NCBI GenBank assembly: GCA_023374045.1
Contig: CM041777.1
Span: forward strand, 482,647,594-482,711,593
Reading direction: 5' to 3'
Source of the DNA: Limonium bicolor
Lineage: Eukaryota; Streptophyta; Magnoliopsida; Caryophyllales; Plumbaginaceae
DNA: 64,000 nucleotides
Shown: one piece after another, positions 36,315 through 47,560 of the stretch
Position numbering within the stretch: position 1 is the first letter of the stretch
Layout: each line of letters opens with the position of its first letter
The notes under the pieces: generated by a model
Seen by the model: only the letters and a program-made list of their open reading frames with translations
Told to the model about the DNA's origin: nothing
The model's database searches: none
Program-made: the position numbers and the translations under genes

Positions 36315-36395
36315 CTGACGGGGTCAGCGTCAGTGTTGAATTATCCTTCCACACCATTTTGTGTTTGGTTTTCCCTTGATCTGACCAGGATCAAG
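36315..36395 (-). other. Conserved hairpin pair A/B, LARD-3
   Basis: Plus-strand coordinates: B is CTGACG-GGGTCAG-CGTCAG (36315-36333); A is CTTGATC-TGACCAG-GATCAAG (36375-36395). CTGACC at 36381-36386 is complementary to GGTCAG at 36322-36327, so the two loops can pair over six bases. Confidence 0.6.
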
Positions 36396-39056
36396 TTCGA
36401 CCTCCCACGTCAAATATCAAACAACCACATAATTTTCATTTTCCAAATTGTATCTTATCGAACTTGGTGACGTGGTGATTACTACATGTACATTTTCCTA
36501 TGACTGTTATACAACTATTCTAATAACTATTATAACCTATACTTGAATCTAGTGTATTCCTTAATCCCTGGAACTAAGTTCCTTTGATCAAATCATCAAG
36601 CGGGGAGGCCAGTTTTTTCCTCTTGGCATAAAAGATAAATTCCTATTAAAACATCCAGGCACTTACTGCTTAACAATTATTTCATCAATCATTTTAACTC
36701 TTAAACCCATAATACAAGCAATAAATTCAGTTATGGACTTGGATGCCTTTGAGTACACTCTTCTCTTTAAAAGGCTTATCTAATATTTAACTTATCAGGG
36801 ATTGATTATTGCCTATACGTTGGTTATCATCACTTGGAACAAAGACAGTCACAATTAGACTCCAAGGAAAAGTTCTTATAACTCGATCAACAATTACGGT
36901 TTCATAAAGTATTATTTCCTCCACCTTAAAGCTAGGCATTTTCTTACTCCATTTAAACTCCATGAATCAGGTGAAACATATGTTCCACCTAGGTTAAGTA
37001 TCTTTTAATATTAGTACCATTTCAAACTAAGGGCTACTAGTTTGAATCCTACGGTTTTGGTGACAAAGCAACAAGGCTTAATGTCTGTTACTTCCTCTTA
37101 GGAACATGGTTAATCCACAAACTCGATGGCTTCCAAAAATAGGTCGATTAAATGTATTAAATAGAGGATTTAATATCGTAGAGATTGGTATATAACGTTA
37201 GGAAGGTTCACGTATGAAACACTTCTTACAAGCCAAGGAGTATGTTTTCTTACCTTTAATTTTAACTTCCACTCGCTTTTAGTGTATATATGAATTCAAA
37301 CTCTTAATATAACTTACACTGCCTCCATTGCTAGTGTCAAGGAGAATTATTCGTTACCATGTTCATATTAAAATTTATATTACATTGGGGTTAACTTTAT
37401 TTGATTTCTTGTGCTCTTTTACTCGCCTTCATAAATTGAGCTGTCATAGAAGACATATGCTCGTATAGATCCATAAGGATAGGGTAGGACATGTGCCTCC
37501 AAATAGGGTAGGTATATTTTATGATACTTAACCCTCGGAGATATATAAATATTCCTCAAAAGGTTTTAGGTTTACAACCTCAAGATTATATGTATATATA
37601 TATGTAGCATTTAGTATTGCTAATTTGGTAGTTCTCCTGACTTCAGAATACATGGGTTCGAAGTTTGTTCTCTTCTCACTGTTTATTAGGAGTCCAGCAT
37701 TGTCACTGCAATGATACTAGCTGAGACCCTTGGTATTTGAACAGGCATTACATCCCGTGCTTATTTATGCTTGATGTTTAGTTATATATAGTGAGATTCT
37801 ATTCTACTTTTCTTGATATTAGCATTGGTTATTTTTATAGGACTATACTGATTATCATATTCCAAGGTTTCGCACGATCTTTTCGCGAAGTTAATAAGGG
37901 ATTGTAAGGCTTTCCAGTCCCGCACTGGTGTTGGGTAAAAACCTAACGGTAAATTGTTTGTTGGGGGTTTAACCTAACGGCAAGTATACCGGTCGATTGT
38001 AGCAAGTTTACCTAGAAGAATCCCTCCAGGTTATCGAATCCAAGGGAGGCAGCATTTTAGTTTAATTAATATCTAAAAATGAACTAATAAATCGGTTTAC
38101 TCAAGTAACAGGGGGGTTTTGTTTGTTGAATTACTAAATTACGAAACAAGAATGTAAATAAGAGCAAGAGTAATAAATGCAAGACAGTGGGCAAAATAAT
38201 GATATTCTTGAATTAATAAAAAGGGGAAATTCCGGTTTACTAATCCTCCAATTTCTTCGGTTCCTTTCTCAATGTGTTTACCAAAATCCAGACTAAAATC
38301 CTAGATCAGAAATATTCCACGTTCGGTCTCCCGCTCGGTGGAATCTAATTAACAGCTAATAAATTTTAACTCTCGTTACAAATTTACTAATTGCTAACAG
38401 CTTTAAGAAAAATCCAGTTTATTGATCAGTTAATATCCTAGAGGAATTACCATCTCTAAATTAACCGGTACCGTTCCTGTTGTCTATTATCTACCGCAGT
38501 TCTCACTTATAAGCAGATAAACTGATAAAATCCAGTAATTGGCCAAATCACAAGATTAATAAAAATAGATAAGGAACAAGCACTTTATTCTATTTAAAAT
38601 GGTAAATCACAAAGATAATGGAACCTTGAATTTGGATTACATAGCAAACCGGAATTTATAAAAACTACTCAGCCATGGAAATAAAAGTACTGTCAAAATA
38701 TGTAAATAACATTAAAGAGGAAGAGCAAGAAGAAACTCTGATTTAAGACTCTTTATGGAGTCTGTGTGTCGGGTCAGCGCTTCCTTCTACTTGATCTCCC
38801 TAGAATATGGTGAAGTCTTCAACTGCTTGTGCACTCCAGACTTCTGTGGATGGATGTAGGTGTATAATGGTATGAGAGTGGGAAATGGAATTGTGTACGT
38901 AAGGTGGTTCTCCTCTGCAGAATGTGTGAGAAGTGATGTAATGCTCTAGAGGATGTTGTGTATGTTGCAGTGTGTTCGTATAGAAAATGGATGTAATTAG
39001 ATAGAGGAGTATATTGGATGGATCGTGTGTGTATTCTGCTTGCAGAAATGCTAGGA

Positions 39057-39064
39057 TATTTATA
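39057..39064 (-). promoter_or_regulatory. TATA-like box, Athila 3' LTR
   Basis: In sense CCTATAAATATCC. The same box is at 50574-50581 in the 5' LTR, where it would drive the element; transcription would start about 30 bases further on. Confidence 0.5.
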
Positions 39065-39349
39065 GGACTTGAGTCACGTTGGTTTAGTATTGTGTTGGGT
39101 GAAGGGGATGATTATGATAGATGGAATATTGCTGGAAAGAAGATCGGGGTGTGGTTGCCAAATTGGAAGGTAATTAGGTTAGTGGGATTAGAGGATGGAA
39201 AGTAAAATGAACATGATGGGACGGTAGTCTGGAAAGGAATTAAGCTGGAAAGTAGTAGCAGTGGTAATGGGGCGGTGATCTTCAGAGTAAACAAATGTTA
39301 ATATAAACTTTTGATCACGAGCGCACTACAGGTATTGAATTACCACTTT

Positions 39350-39602
39350 GGTCCGGGACTAGGACCATGTATGAAGTCCCGGACCATTCTGCTCAAATTA
39401 CCGAAGATTTATATCTCTGTTGTGGTTCGGGACTTTTGCCATGTATAAAGTCCCGGACCATGCTTGAAATCAGGTCGAGAGAGCTGCCACATGTGGTCCA
39501 GGACTTAGGCCATGTAATAAGTCTCGGACCATGCCTGAATTTAGGTCGAGAATTGAGTTAATTTGTGGTCCGGGACTTAGCTCCAGCATCAAGTCCCGGA
39601 CC
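39350..39602. repeat. Array of four 36-nt hairpins, Athila 3' LTR
   Basis: Units at 39350-39385, 39424-39459, 39495-39530 and 39567-39602, each 36 nt, spaced 71-74 nt apart. Arms have decayed in units 2 and 3 (GGTTCGGGAC; GGTCCAGGAC and GTCTCGGACC), all C-to-T or G-to-A changes. Spacers share GGTCGAGA. Confidence 0.9.
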
Positions 39603-39749
39603 ATGCCTGAAAAAGAACAAGAAAGCCATAAAAGAAGACAATTGCAACAAGAAACATAAAAATACTCATAAGACAGGAATTTAGCAATAAATAGCAACGA
39701 ATTCGGTATCAAAAGGCCATGCAGAAATAGGTAAATTCCTGACTTATCA

Positions 39750-39784
39750 ACTTCCCCACATTTAATCTTTGCTTGTCCTCAAGC
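39750..39784 (-). promoter_or_regulatory. Primary polypurine tract with hairpin, Athila element
   Basis: In sense GCTTG, loop AGGA, CAAGC (39784-39771), then AAAGATTAAATGTGGGGAAGT directly before the LTR. The tandem element has the same hairpin at 55789-55802. Confidence 0.75.
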
Positions 39785-40665
39785 AATTACTGCAATCAAA
39801 ATGTACCAGAACTTCAAAAGCGGGGATTTATCAGGTCAGGAAAGATGTACAAGGAAATCTAATGCTGAACAACAGTCATAAGAAACAACGATTAGTACTG
39901 CAGGTTTTCTTAAACAGTGAAGCTGGGGTGTTTTGACAAATGCATGAGACAATCATCATAACTCTTTAGTCCAAACTTCACTCAGGGCTTTACTTTCCGT
40001 TTGCTTTCCACAATTCATTTGGACGACAAGGGGCAAGAAGTAATGTCATATTCCACATTACCTTTCATTGCCACATACTCATAATGAAGGAAGAATTTGC
40101 AATAAACTGTTTAGCATGAAAGAACTTTCTTTCCAATTTTTTTTCTGAGTAACCATTATTCATTTCATCCCCCCAGACTTTTCTCCCCATCCTTGTAGCA
40201 GTGTTGGGTCTTCTATCCCAGATCAGATGATCTTAGGTAGATAAGTGATGAGGCACTCCATGGGCTTAATTACCGGATGGGAGAGGTCTGTTCCGGTTCA
40301 GAATAGATTAGAGGAGTACCTTGCCTTTGCCCTTTCCTTCCATTCATTCCAAAACTTTCCAAAGCCCCAAGTTAGTTCAAACAAAATAGTCACAAAATGG
40401 TCTCACCTTTTATTGAAGGAAATAGATAAAAATTTTAACCAAAACTTAAAATTCAAGCAGTATAACCAAAGTTCTTATGACCGAAGTTTCAGATTAAATC
40501 TCAAAAATATTTGCTACTTGTACGCCATTCCTGACTGATACAAATGAAAACCAAGTATGTCGAATTAAAAATTTTGTTGACGGTCATCAAAGGTTAATGA
40601 AAAGAGAATCAGTAGTGTCAGGAACCACAGAAAATAAGCAATAAACGCACAGCCCTCTTACTACT

Positions 40666-40706
40666 AACTTCCCCACACTTTAGAAAATAGCAATGCTCTC
40701 ATTGCT
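40666..40706 (-). promoter_or_regulatory. Second polypurine tract with hairpin, Athila element
   Basis: In sense AGCAATG, loop AGAG, CATTGCT (40706-40689), then TATTTTCTAAAGTGTGGGGAAG. It matches the second module of the tandem element (GAACAATG-AGGA-CATTGTTC at 55032-55051) in design, with a partly different stem. Confidence 0.65.
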
Positions 40707-41121
40707 GCGTGAATATGATCATAGTGCAAAAGAAAGAATAGAACTCCCCTGAAAAATGGGTGAAGATGACGTCCCCACACTCATGAAAAGGAACGGGCGA
40801 CTTAAGGAGTGCTGAAAAAAATTCGGCAGAGTCTCCTTTGTATTCGGTCGATATCGCACACAAATATGGCAATCCTGTTTGAATTAAGCAGCAGCAGACA
40901 ATATGTTGCAATAAAGTCAAGGAACATAACCAAGCAGTGGAAGTAGCAGAAGTACCAAAGTAACCATAACAATCCAAAAATAAAATGAAAAGTACCAGAA
41001 GGAGCAACCTAATAAGCTAAAATACATCAAAACAGCCAGAGATAGGAAATAAGAGAAGATCCAAAAGAGCAATAACAAGATAAAGAGTCTGAAAATAAAA
41101 GAACATAAACCAGCAGAAGAG

Positions 41122-42444
41122 CTACTGAGGTGGTAGGTGGTCTCGAGGCAGACGCCAGGACTCCAGCTGAGCGAAGCGGGCATCATAATCAGTGAAGTGT
41201 GCCTCATAGCGAGCCGCATACTCCGCAAACCGTGCGTCCTGCCCAGCTTCATACTCCCTCTGTCGGGTCTCCAAAGCCGAGATCTGTGCCCCATAATCGT
41301 ACAGGCTCGTACTCATCCCGTCTAAATGAATGTCCATCTGAGTCATATGAGCAGCAAGACCATCGACCCGTGCAGTGGTCATCCCCTGCCAATCAGAAAA
41401 CTGACGAAGTAACTCGTCATATCCCGGTGTAGGAGCAGTGGTCATCGGAACATTTGAGAAGTCACCACCAGCGGCAACAGCATGGGGCTCAACCTCAGCG
41501 GCTTCATCAGGCCTGGGAGCTCGTGCACCCGGCTGTGCGCGTCGGCGCTTCACCCACTGATCATCTATCTTCTCCCACTCCTAGAAGCGCATCATCATCA
41601 TGTCTATGGGAGACCGGGGGTACTGGGGCTGCTCATCCGAGAAGTCGACCTGAGCATCGATGAAGAAAGATTGCAGGAGGTGCGGGAAGGGAAGAGAAGC
41701 GCTACTGTCTACGTCAATCACCCACAACATTGACTGAAAAATTTATCCATGCAAGGCAATGGGGAACGCTGCCCGTGCAAGCTCGTCATCCAGGAGATAG
41801 CGCAAAACATAGCAGTCAATTGAATTCAGGTCCACACACTTTCAGGGTCAGACATTATACATTAAAATCCCCAAGATCAGACGCTCAAGCGGTGTGGGCA
41901 GTTTATCACCAGTAACCACCTGCTTATCCCGGTGGTTGCGCCTCTGGTGGTTCTGAACAGTAGGATCATTCACGCTCAAATTAATATAATGCTCCTTAGC
42001 CTGTCTCTCACGGAGTTCTTGATTCTTCCGTTCCGTCGCATTCGGGATCCTAGCCCGAATAGGGATATGTAGAGCATGTCGAATACGGGTGTAATTTATT
42101 ATAATATCCTTCCCCTTAACACTTGACTTAATTTCCTTACCATCAGCATGCACCGCAGCATTAGCATAGAACAATTTAACTAGTCGCGGGTAAAATGTAC
42201 CACCTCGGTTCAGCAGACATACCCAACCCCTATTGCTAAATATTTTCTCTAAATCGAATTCAGATATCAAAGAGGGACAAACTGACCTCTCAGGAATTAT
42301 CTTGCGCTCCTTAGCTTGGAACCAGTCCCAAGCAGCGTCAGTGAGGAATTCTGAACGGTCCGTCTCGTGTATTCTAAGTGGGGGAGCGTCTAAAGATGAT
42401 GATGCGCCGGCAGTGGTGGGTTTGCGAGCACGTTTAGGAGCCAT
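41122..42444 (-). pseudogene. Athila env-like / putative plant transposon protein frame, broken
   Basis: A single reading frame of about 440 codons starts MAPKRARKP at 42444. The N-terminal half has WDWFQAKERKIIPERSV and FYPRLVKLFYANA, typical of the protein found after pol in plant Athila elements, often called env-like or putative plant transposon protein. Four in-frame stops interrupt the middle: TGA at 41848-41850, another TGA two codons later, a TAA near 41744 and a TAG near 41582. The C-terminal part (41122-41553) has repeated YEA/YDAR-type segments suggesting a coiled coil. I see no signal peptide at this start. An envelope role is not proven for this family. Continuity of one frame across all stops shows it was a real gene in the ancestor. 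Confidence 0.75.
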
Positions 42445-42471
42445 CGAGAGTTTGGATTAACGTAGTTTGTG

Positions 42472-43159
42472 TTATTTGTGCGTGGTGTGGGTTGACTGGG
42501 GTCGGGTGAAGGTGTGGTGTTGGGTTTGATTTGTGCGCGACAGATGGTGGTGGTTCTGGGCAAGGAGTGCGGGTTGGTGAGGGTAATGCGCAGGTGTGGG
42601 GCTTGCGAACTCGACAGAGGAGGAGAATGGAGTGCGAACGGAACAGAGGGTCGGGTGAAGGTGTGGTGCGAATTTGGAGCGAGGTGGAGATTGGAGCGGT
42701 GGTGCTTTGGGTGACAGATGCAGTGCGTGGGATTGGGTTGCGAAGACGGTAGCGAGGGCGGGTTGGTGAGGGTGGCGCTGGCGAAATCGGGTTGGGGCCT
42801 GGTGGTCACAGGCGCGACAATAGAGATGGGGAGAGTGAGGGTGAAGGATGCGGTGAAGTCGGAGGTGGTGTTTGGGGCTGGTGTGTCGGGTGTAGACTGG
42901 TTGTGGGGCTGGGTTTGTGAACGCGACAGATGAAGGTGGGGTTGCGGTGGTCGGGGCGATGTCGGGTGGAGTGTGATGTGGTGAGACGAATTCGGAAGCG
43001 GCGTGCTGGGCTGGTGATATGGTGGTCGTGAACTCGGTGGTGGTGGGTTGCTGGGTTGTGTCGGCTAGGGTTGTAGAATGAAAGGGAAATCGGGAATTGT
43101 GGGGTGTGGAGGTTGAAGACGACGCAACGCGTCGTTGGGTTTTTTTTTCTGGTTGAATA
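42472..43159 (-). other. CA-rich low-complexity spacer between pol and env-like frames
   Basis: The strand is strongly biased (CA-rich in sense, GT-rich on plus), which yields long open frames in several phases, such as a Thr/Pro/His-rich 250-codon frame at 42472-43224 that runs into the hairpin array. No motif; I read it as non-coding. Confidence 0.55.
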
Positions 43160-43475
43160 GGTCCGGGACCTAGGGTATGGTTAAGGTCCCGGACCACCCA
43201 TACTAATCTATTCGAGATTTTCATCTAATGCGGTCCAGGACTTAAGGTCTATGTAAGGTCCCGAACCATGCTTAATTTTGATCGAGAATTTTCACCACAC
43301 GAGGTCCGGGACCTAGGTCCTATAAGAGGTCCCGGACCAACTCCTTTTTTTTTTTGAACGCGGTATGGTCCGGGACTTAGGGTCTGTGTAATGTCCCGGA
43401 CCACCCCTATTTTTGTTTCGAGAGTTGCTTCTTGCATTGGTCCGGGACTTAATATATGTAACAGGTCCCGGACCA
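43160..43475. repeat. Array of five 36-nt hairpins between integrase and env-like frame
   Basis: Units at 43160-43195, 43232-43267, 43303-43338, 43367-43402 and 43440-43475, every one 36 nt with a 16-nt loop of different sequence. Start distances are 72, 71, 64 and 73 nt. Spacers carry CGAGA. Unit 2 has two arm changes (GGTCCAGGAC, GTCCCGAACC). Confidence 0.92.
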
Positions 43476-43745
43476 TGTGGTGAATACTTCTCCTTTGTAT
43501 TTCTGCAGTCTCCTCCTTCACATCTCCTTCAAATGTGTGTTCCCTTGCAATCTGTAGGTACACCTCTCAGTAGCTCCTGAATTAAATCAAAAACACCAAA
43601 GAAAACACAACTAAAAGAAAACATTAGCGCCAAGAAAATTGTAAAACTGTAGAAACTAAAAGAAAGTAAACTCATGCATTTGGGTTGCCTCCCAATTAGC
43701 TGCCCATCTTTTTACGGTCTTTGGATAGACCGTTCAATTGTGTAC

Positions 43746-45000
43746 TTAGCATGGCGGGTTGTGAACAGTGATCACCGAATGAACTTCGGCACTGTTACTA
43801 CTCAAATAATGTTTTAGCTGGGATCCGTTGACTTTGAATGTTTCACCTTCTGTGTTGATTAGATCAATGGCTCCATAAGGTGAGACACTTGTCACTGTGA
43901 ATGGGTCGGACCAACGAGATTTTAACTTCCCTGGGAATAGTTTTAGGCGGGAGTTGAATAGGAGGACCTTATCCCCAACGTGAAACTCTCTCTTGATCAA
44001 TAGCCTATCATGCCATCTCTTTGTCTTTTCCTTGTAAATTTTGGCATTTTCATAAGCCTCCTCTCTACATTCTTCCAAATTGTACAACTGCATCTTGCGC
44101 TTCTCACCAGCCTTTTGTAGATCAAAATTTAATGCTTTGATGGCCCAAAAAGACTTATGCTCCAGCTCTATAGGCAAGTGACATGCCTTGCCATAAACCA
44201 ACTTGTATGGAGACATACCTAAGGGTGTTTTGAAGGTAGTGCGGTATGCCCACAAGGCGTCATCTAGCTTGAGCGATCAATCGCGTCTAGAGGATGTGAC
44301 AGATTTCTGAAGGATCCACTTGATTTCTCTATTTGTAATCTCGGCTTGCCCGTTTGTTTGTGGATGATACGGTAGAGAAACCTTATGTCGTACGCCATAC
44401 TTCTGTAGAAGAGCTTCAAATTGTTTGTTGCAGAAGTGGGTACCTCCATCACTAATGATTGCTCACGGAACACCAAAACGGGTGAATATATTCCGCTTCA
44501 AAAATTTCAGCACTACTTTTGCATCATTAGTTGGTGCTGCTATTGCTTTAGCCCATTTTGTAACGTAGTCCACTGCTACCAAGAGGTAGAGGTTACCTTG
44601 AGATGATGGAAACGGTCCCATGAAATCAATGCCCCAAAGGTCGAATGGTTCAACTTCAAGGATAGAATTCAAGGGCATCTCATGGCGTCTAGATAGGTTC
44701 CCCTGCCTTTGGCACTGGTCACATGTGGATACAAACTCATAGCAGTCCTTGTTCAAGGTCTTCCAAAAGAATCCTACTTCCAAAACTTTCGCAGTTGTCC
44801 TAGCAGGACCGAAATGACCTCCTACTTCTCTTGAGTGACAAAGAACAAGGATGTCTCTTATTTCAGTATTAGGGACACATCTACGAATTATCCCGTCCGC
44901 ACAAACCTTGAATAGAAATAGATCGTCCCAACGGTAGTGCTTAACAGTGGAGAAGAACTTCTTCCTCTGCTGATATGTTAATTTTGGTGGTACTATCTGT
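43746..45000 (-). pseudogene. pol: Integrase of the Athila element, broken
   Basis: Integrase inserts the DNA copy into the host genome. The frame shows the HHCC zinc-binding part (HSREVGGH and CDQCQ, about 44840-44710), the first catalytic Asp in WGIDFMGPF and, past the stop at 44463-44465 (TGA), the regions with the second Asp and the Glu in the same frame. A second in-frame TGA is at 44277-44279. The C-terminal segment (43746-44255) has [21 protein letters not shown], typical of Athila/Tat integrases, and ends at a natural TAA (43746-43748). Both TGA stops fit C-to-T or G-to-A change. Inactive. Confidence 0.85.
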
Positions 45001-45099
45001 TTTGCAAGATAGTTTGCAATATCCGCATACCAAAGATCTCCCGTGGAGCCAACTTTGAACACATGCTCATCTGGGAAGAACTCGTTAATTGGTATACCG

Positions 45100-46799
45100 T
45101 CATCAGCATATTTAATCTGAGATAGGTGATCAGCTACTTCATTCTGTACTCCGGGCTTATCTTTTATCTCTATATCAAACTCCTGAAGGAGTAGGATCCA
45201 TCGAATCAACCTCGGTTTTGCTTCTGCTTTCTTAAATAAATGTCGTAGGGCGGAATGATCTGTATGCACTATGACTTTACTCCCGATAATATACGATCTG
45301 AATTTGTCACATGCAAAGACTATGGCTAATAGCTCCTTTTCTGTTGTTGCATAATTTCTTTGTGCATCATTGAGTGTCTTGCTTGCATAGTAGACTACTT
45401 TTAGCATTTTCTCATGTCTTTGCCCCAGAACTGCTCCCATAGCAAAATCGCTAGCATCACACATGATCTCAAATGGTAGAGACCAATCAGGCGCAACAAC
45501 AACCGGTGCAGATACTAGCTTTTCCTTGATGATGATAAATGCCTCAAGACATTCTTTAGTGAATTCGAATTTCGCATCCTTGGCCAGCAAGTCACACAAC
45601 GGCTTAGATATCTTTGAAAAGTCTTTAATGAACCGTCTGTAGAAGCCCGCATGACCTAGGAAACTCCTCACATCTTTTACTGTTGCTGGGGGTGGTAACT
45701 TATCGATCACTTCAACCTTAGCCTTGTCCACCTCAATACCTCTACTAGAGATCTTGTGTCCCAGCACAATGCCCTCTTGCACCATGAAGTGGCACTTTTC
45801 CCAGTTTAGGAATAAATTGGTTTCTCTGCACCTGGCTAAGATATGATCCAAATTTTCCAAACAAGAATCAAACGTTAGTCCAAAAACTGAAAAATCATCC
45901 ATGAATACCTCGATGCATTTTTCAATATAGTCGGAAAATATGGCCGTCATGTAGCGTTGGAAGGTAGCTGGAGTGTTACATAAACCGAAGGGCATGCGTC
46001 GGTAGGCATACGTGCCATATGGGCATGTGAAAGTTGTTTTCTATTGGTCTTCTTCAGCAATAAGTATCTGAAAATATCCAGAGTAACCTTCCAAGAAACA
46101 GTAATATTTATGCCCTGCAAGTCTCTCCAACATTTGGTCAATGAAAGGAAGAGGGAAATGATCTTTTCTAGTTGTAGCATTCAACTTTCGATAGTCAATG
46201 CACACTCTATGCCCTGTAATAGTTCTCTGAAGAACTAACTCACCTTTATCATTGGGAATTACAGTAAATCCCCCTTTCTTGGGCACTACCTGCGTAGGGC
46301 TCACCCATTCACTATCAGAAATTGCATAAATAATACCTGCATCGAGAAGCTTAATGACTTCTTTCTTTACCACCTCCTTCATGTTTGGGTTCAATCTTCT
46401 CTGGGGTTGAACTAGTGGTTTAAAGTTTTCTTCAAGAAAGATGCGGTGTGTGCAAAAGTGAGGAGCTATCCCCTGGATATCAGCGATTGACCAACCTATC
46501 GCCTTCTTGTTCTTCCTAAGCACCTGCACTAGTTGTTCCTCCTATTTATCAGTTAGTTCTGCAGAGATAATGACAGGAAAACTAGAGGGCTCAATTAAGA
46601 AAACATATTTTAAATGGTTGGGGAGAGGTTTCAGCTCCAAGGAGGGTGGTTCTTTGATAGAGGGAATCAACTCCTGAGGTTCCATTTCTAGCTTTTCACT
46701 TTCTATTTTGGGTCCTTTTCGATATCGTCCTCCTGCTGATAATTGGAATGCCACAGCAGAGACCTCCGGATCATCATGAATTCCATCTATGGATTCCAC
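45100..46799 (-). pseudogene. pol: Reverse transcriptase and RNase H of the Athila element, broken
   Basis: RT copies the RNA into DNA; RNase H removes the RNA strand. From the N-terminus: a linker (46542-46799), RT fingers with VCIDYRKLNATTRKDHFPLP and FLEGYSGYFQI (about 46220-46065), [15 protein letters not shown], then VFMDDFSV with the catalytic Asp pair at about 45900. RNase H acidic residues are visible at CDASD (about 45457), EKELLA (45334), HTDH (45259) and VADHL (45130). In-frame TAG stops are at 46542-46544 and 46038-46040, the latter inside RT. The first Asp of the fingers region reads Glu (FLEGYSG), which may itself be disabling. The frame is otherwise continuous. Confidence 0.88.
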
Positions 46800-46809
46800 T
46801 AAGCACTTC

Positions 46810-47545
46810 TTAGCTCATCGATGTCAGCAGGGCTAAATACATAATCCTGCAGTAGAGAGTCAATAGATTCCAAACTAAAACAAGCATGTACATCAGATGG
46901 GTGTTTGTAACCTTTGACATGTCAAAAACAAGCTGTTCATCATGCATTCTCAATATTATCTTACCACCCTCAACATCAATGAGGGTTCTAGCTGTTCGCA
47001 TAAATGGGCCCAAGGATTAGTGGTACTTCTTTGTCTTCCTCCATATCTAAGATCACAAAGTCAGCAGGGAAAACAAAAGTACCAACTGAAACAACCAAAT
47101 CTCGCACTACTCCTTTCGGTAGAATAATGGACCTATCTGCTAGTTGAAGAGTAATACGGGTGGGTTCACATTCACCCAATCCAAGTTTAAGGTACATAGA
47201 CATAGGCATTAAATTGATGCTAGCACCCAAATCACATAGTCCCTTACCACAGTCGATATTACCTATAGAACATGGGATGATTGGAAGACCTGGATCATTG
47301 AGCTTCGGGGGAAGCTTTTTAGTGAGCACAGCAGAAACTCTTTCTGTCAACTGGACCATTTCCTTTTCTATCAATGACCTTCTATTTGAGAGGATGTCCT
47401 TCATGAATTTCGCATAGATAGGCATTTGCTTTAACGCATCTGCAAAAGGAATATTTATGGTTAGTTTTTTAAAAATGCTCAAAAACTTACCGAACTGCTC
47501 ATCAAGGTCTTTCTTCTTTAGTCTGTTCGGGAACGGAATGGGCAA
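46810..47545 (-). pseudogene. pol: Aspartic protease region of the Athila element, frameshifted
   Basis: The protease cuts the gag-pol polyprotein. LCDLGASINLMP (about 47215-47180) is the DLGAS active-site form usual in Athila elements, followed by EVPLILG near the flap and end of the domain. The frame breaks near 47005, is regained as RTARTLIDVEGGKI, breaks again near 46910, and again near 46800 before the RT frame. N-terminal PFPNRLKKKDLDEQFGKF is the usual gag-protease linker. The frame is the same as gag, so gag and pol were one polyprotein. Confidence 0.82.
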
Positions 47546-47560
47546 CTCAATAGCTGCTCT

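Larger units (their letters stand above)
33695..37928 (-). other. LARD-3 internal region, 3' part, non-coding
   Basis: 4234 bp with the primary polypurine tract (33695-33707), a second polypurine module (34156-34194) and hairpins A/B (36315-36395). ORFs here are short and motif-free. In sense hairpins A/B come before the second polypurine module, the reverse of the order in LARD-1 and LARD-2. The Athila element follows, with duplication ACTGG at 37924-37928. Confidence 0.75.
37929..39749 (-). repeat. Athila element 3' LTR
   Basis: 1821 bp. It contains a TATA-like TATAAATA (39064-39057 in sense) and four 36-nt hairpins (39350-39602) in U3, upstream of that TATA. It lacks about 104 bp present in the other LTR at 51137-51240. 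Confidence 0.9.
39750..41121 (-). other. 3' untranslated region of the Athila element
   Basis: Non-coding except for short frames. A hydrophobic frame at 40917-41294 is out of frame with the env-like protein and is not called. It holds three GTGTGGGG or ATGTGGGG tracts, near 39755, 40671 and 40773. Confidence 0.6.

Noticed and set aside
40917..41294. Hydrophobic ORF that could be a membrane anchor of the env-like protein
   Set aside because: It is out of frame with the env-like frame and overlaps it; more likely a shadow of T-rich sequence.
42472..43224. 250-codon Thr/Pro/His-rich ORF on the minus strand
   Set aside because: Low-complexity CA-rich sequence that stays open in several frames and runs into the hairpin array.
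43160..43475. CRISPR-like array (36-nt repeats, 36-nt spacers)
   Set aside because: Plant retroelement context, repeat arms are inverted within each unit with a variable loop, spacers are related to each other, and no cas genes are present.
43746..46799. Endogenous pararetrovirus
   Set aside because: Integrase, LTRs, target duplication and Athila-type motifs are present; no movement protein or coat domain of pararetroviruses is seen.
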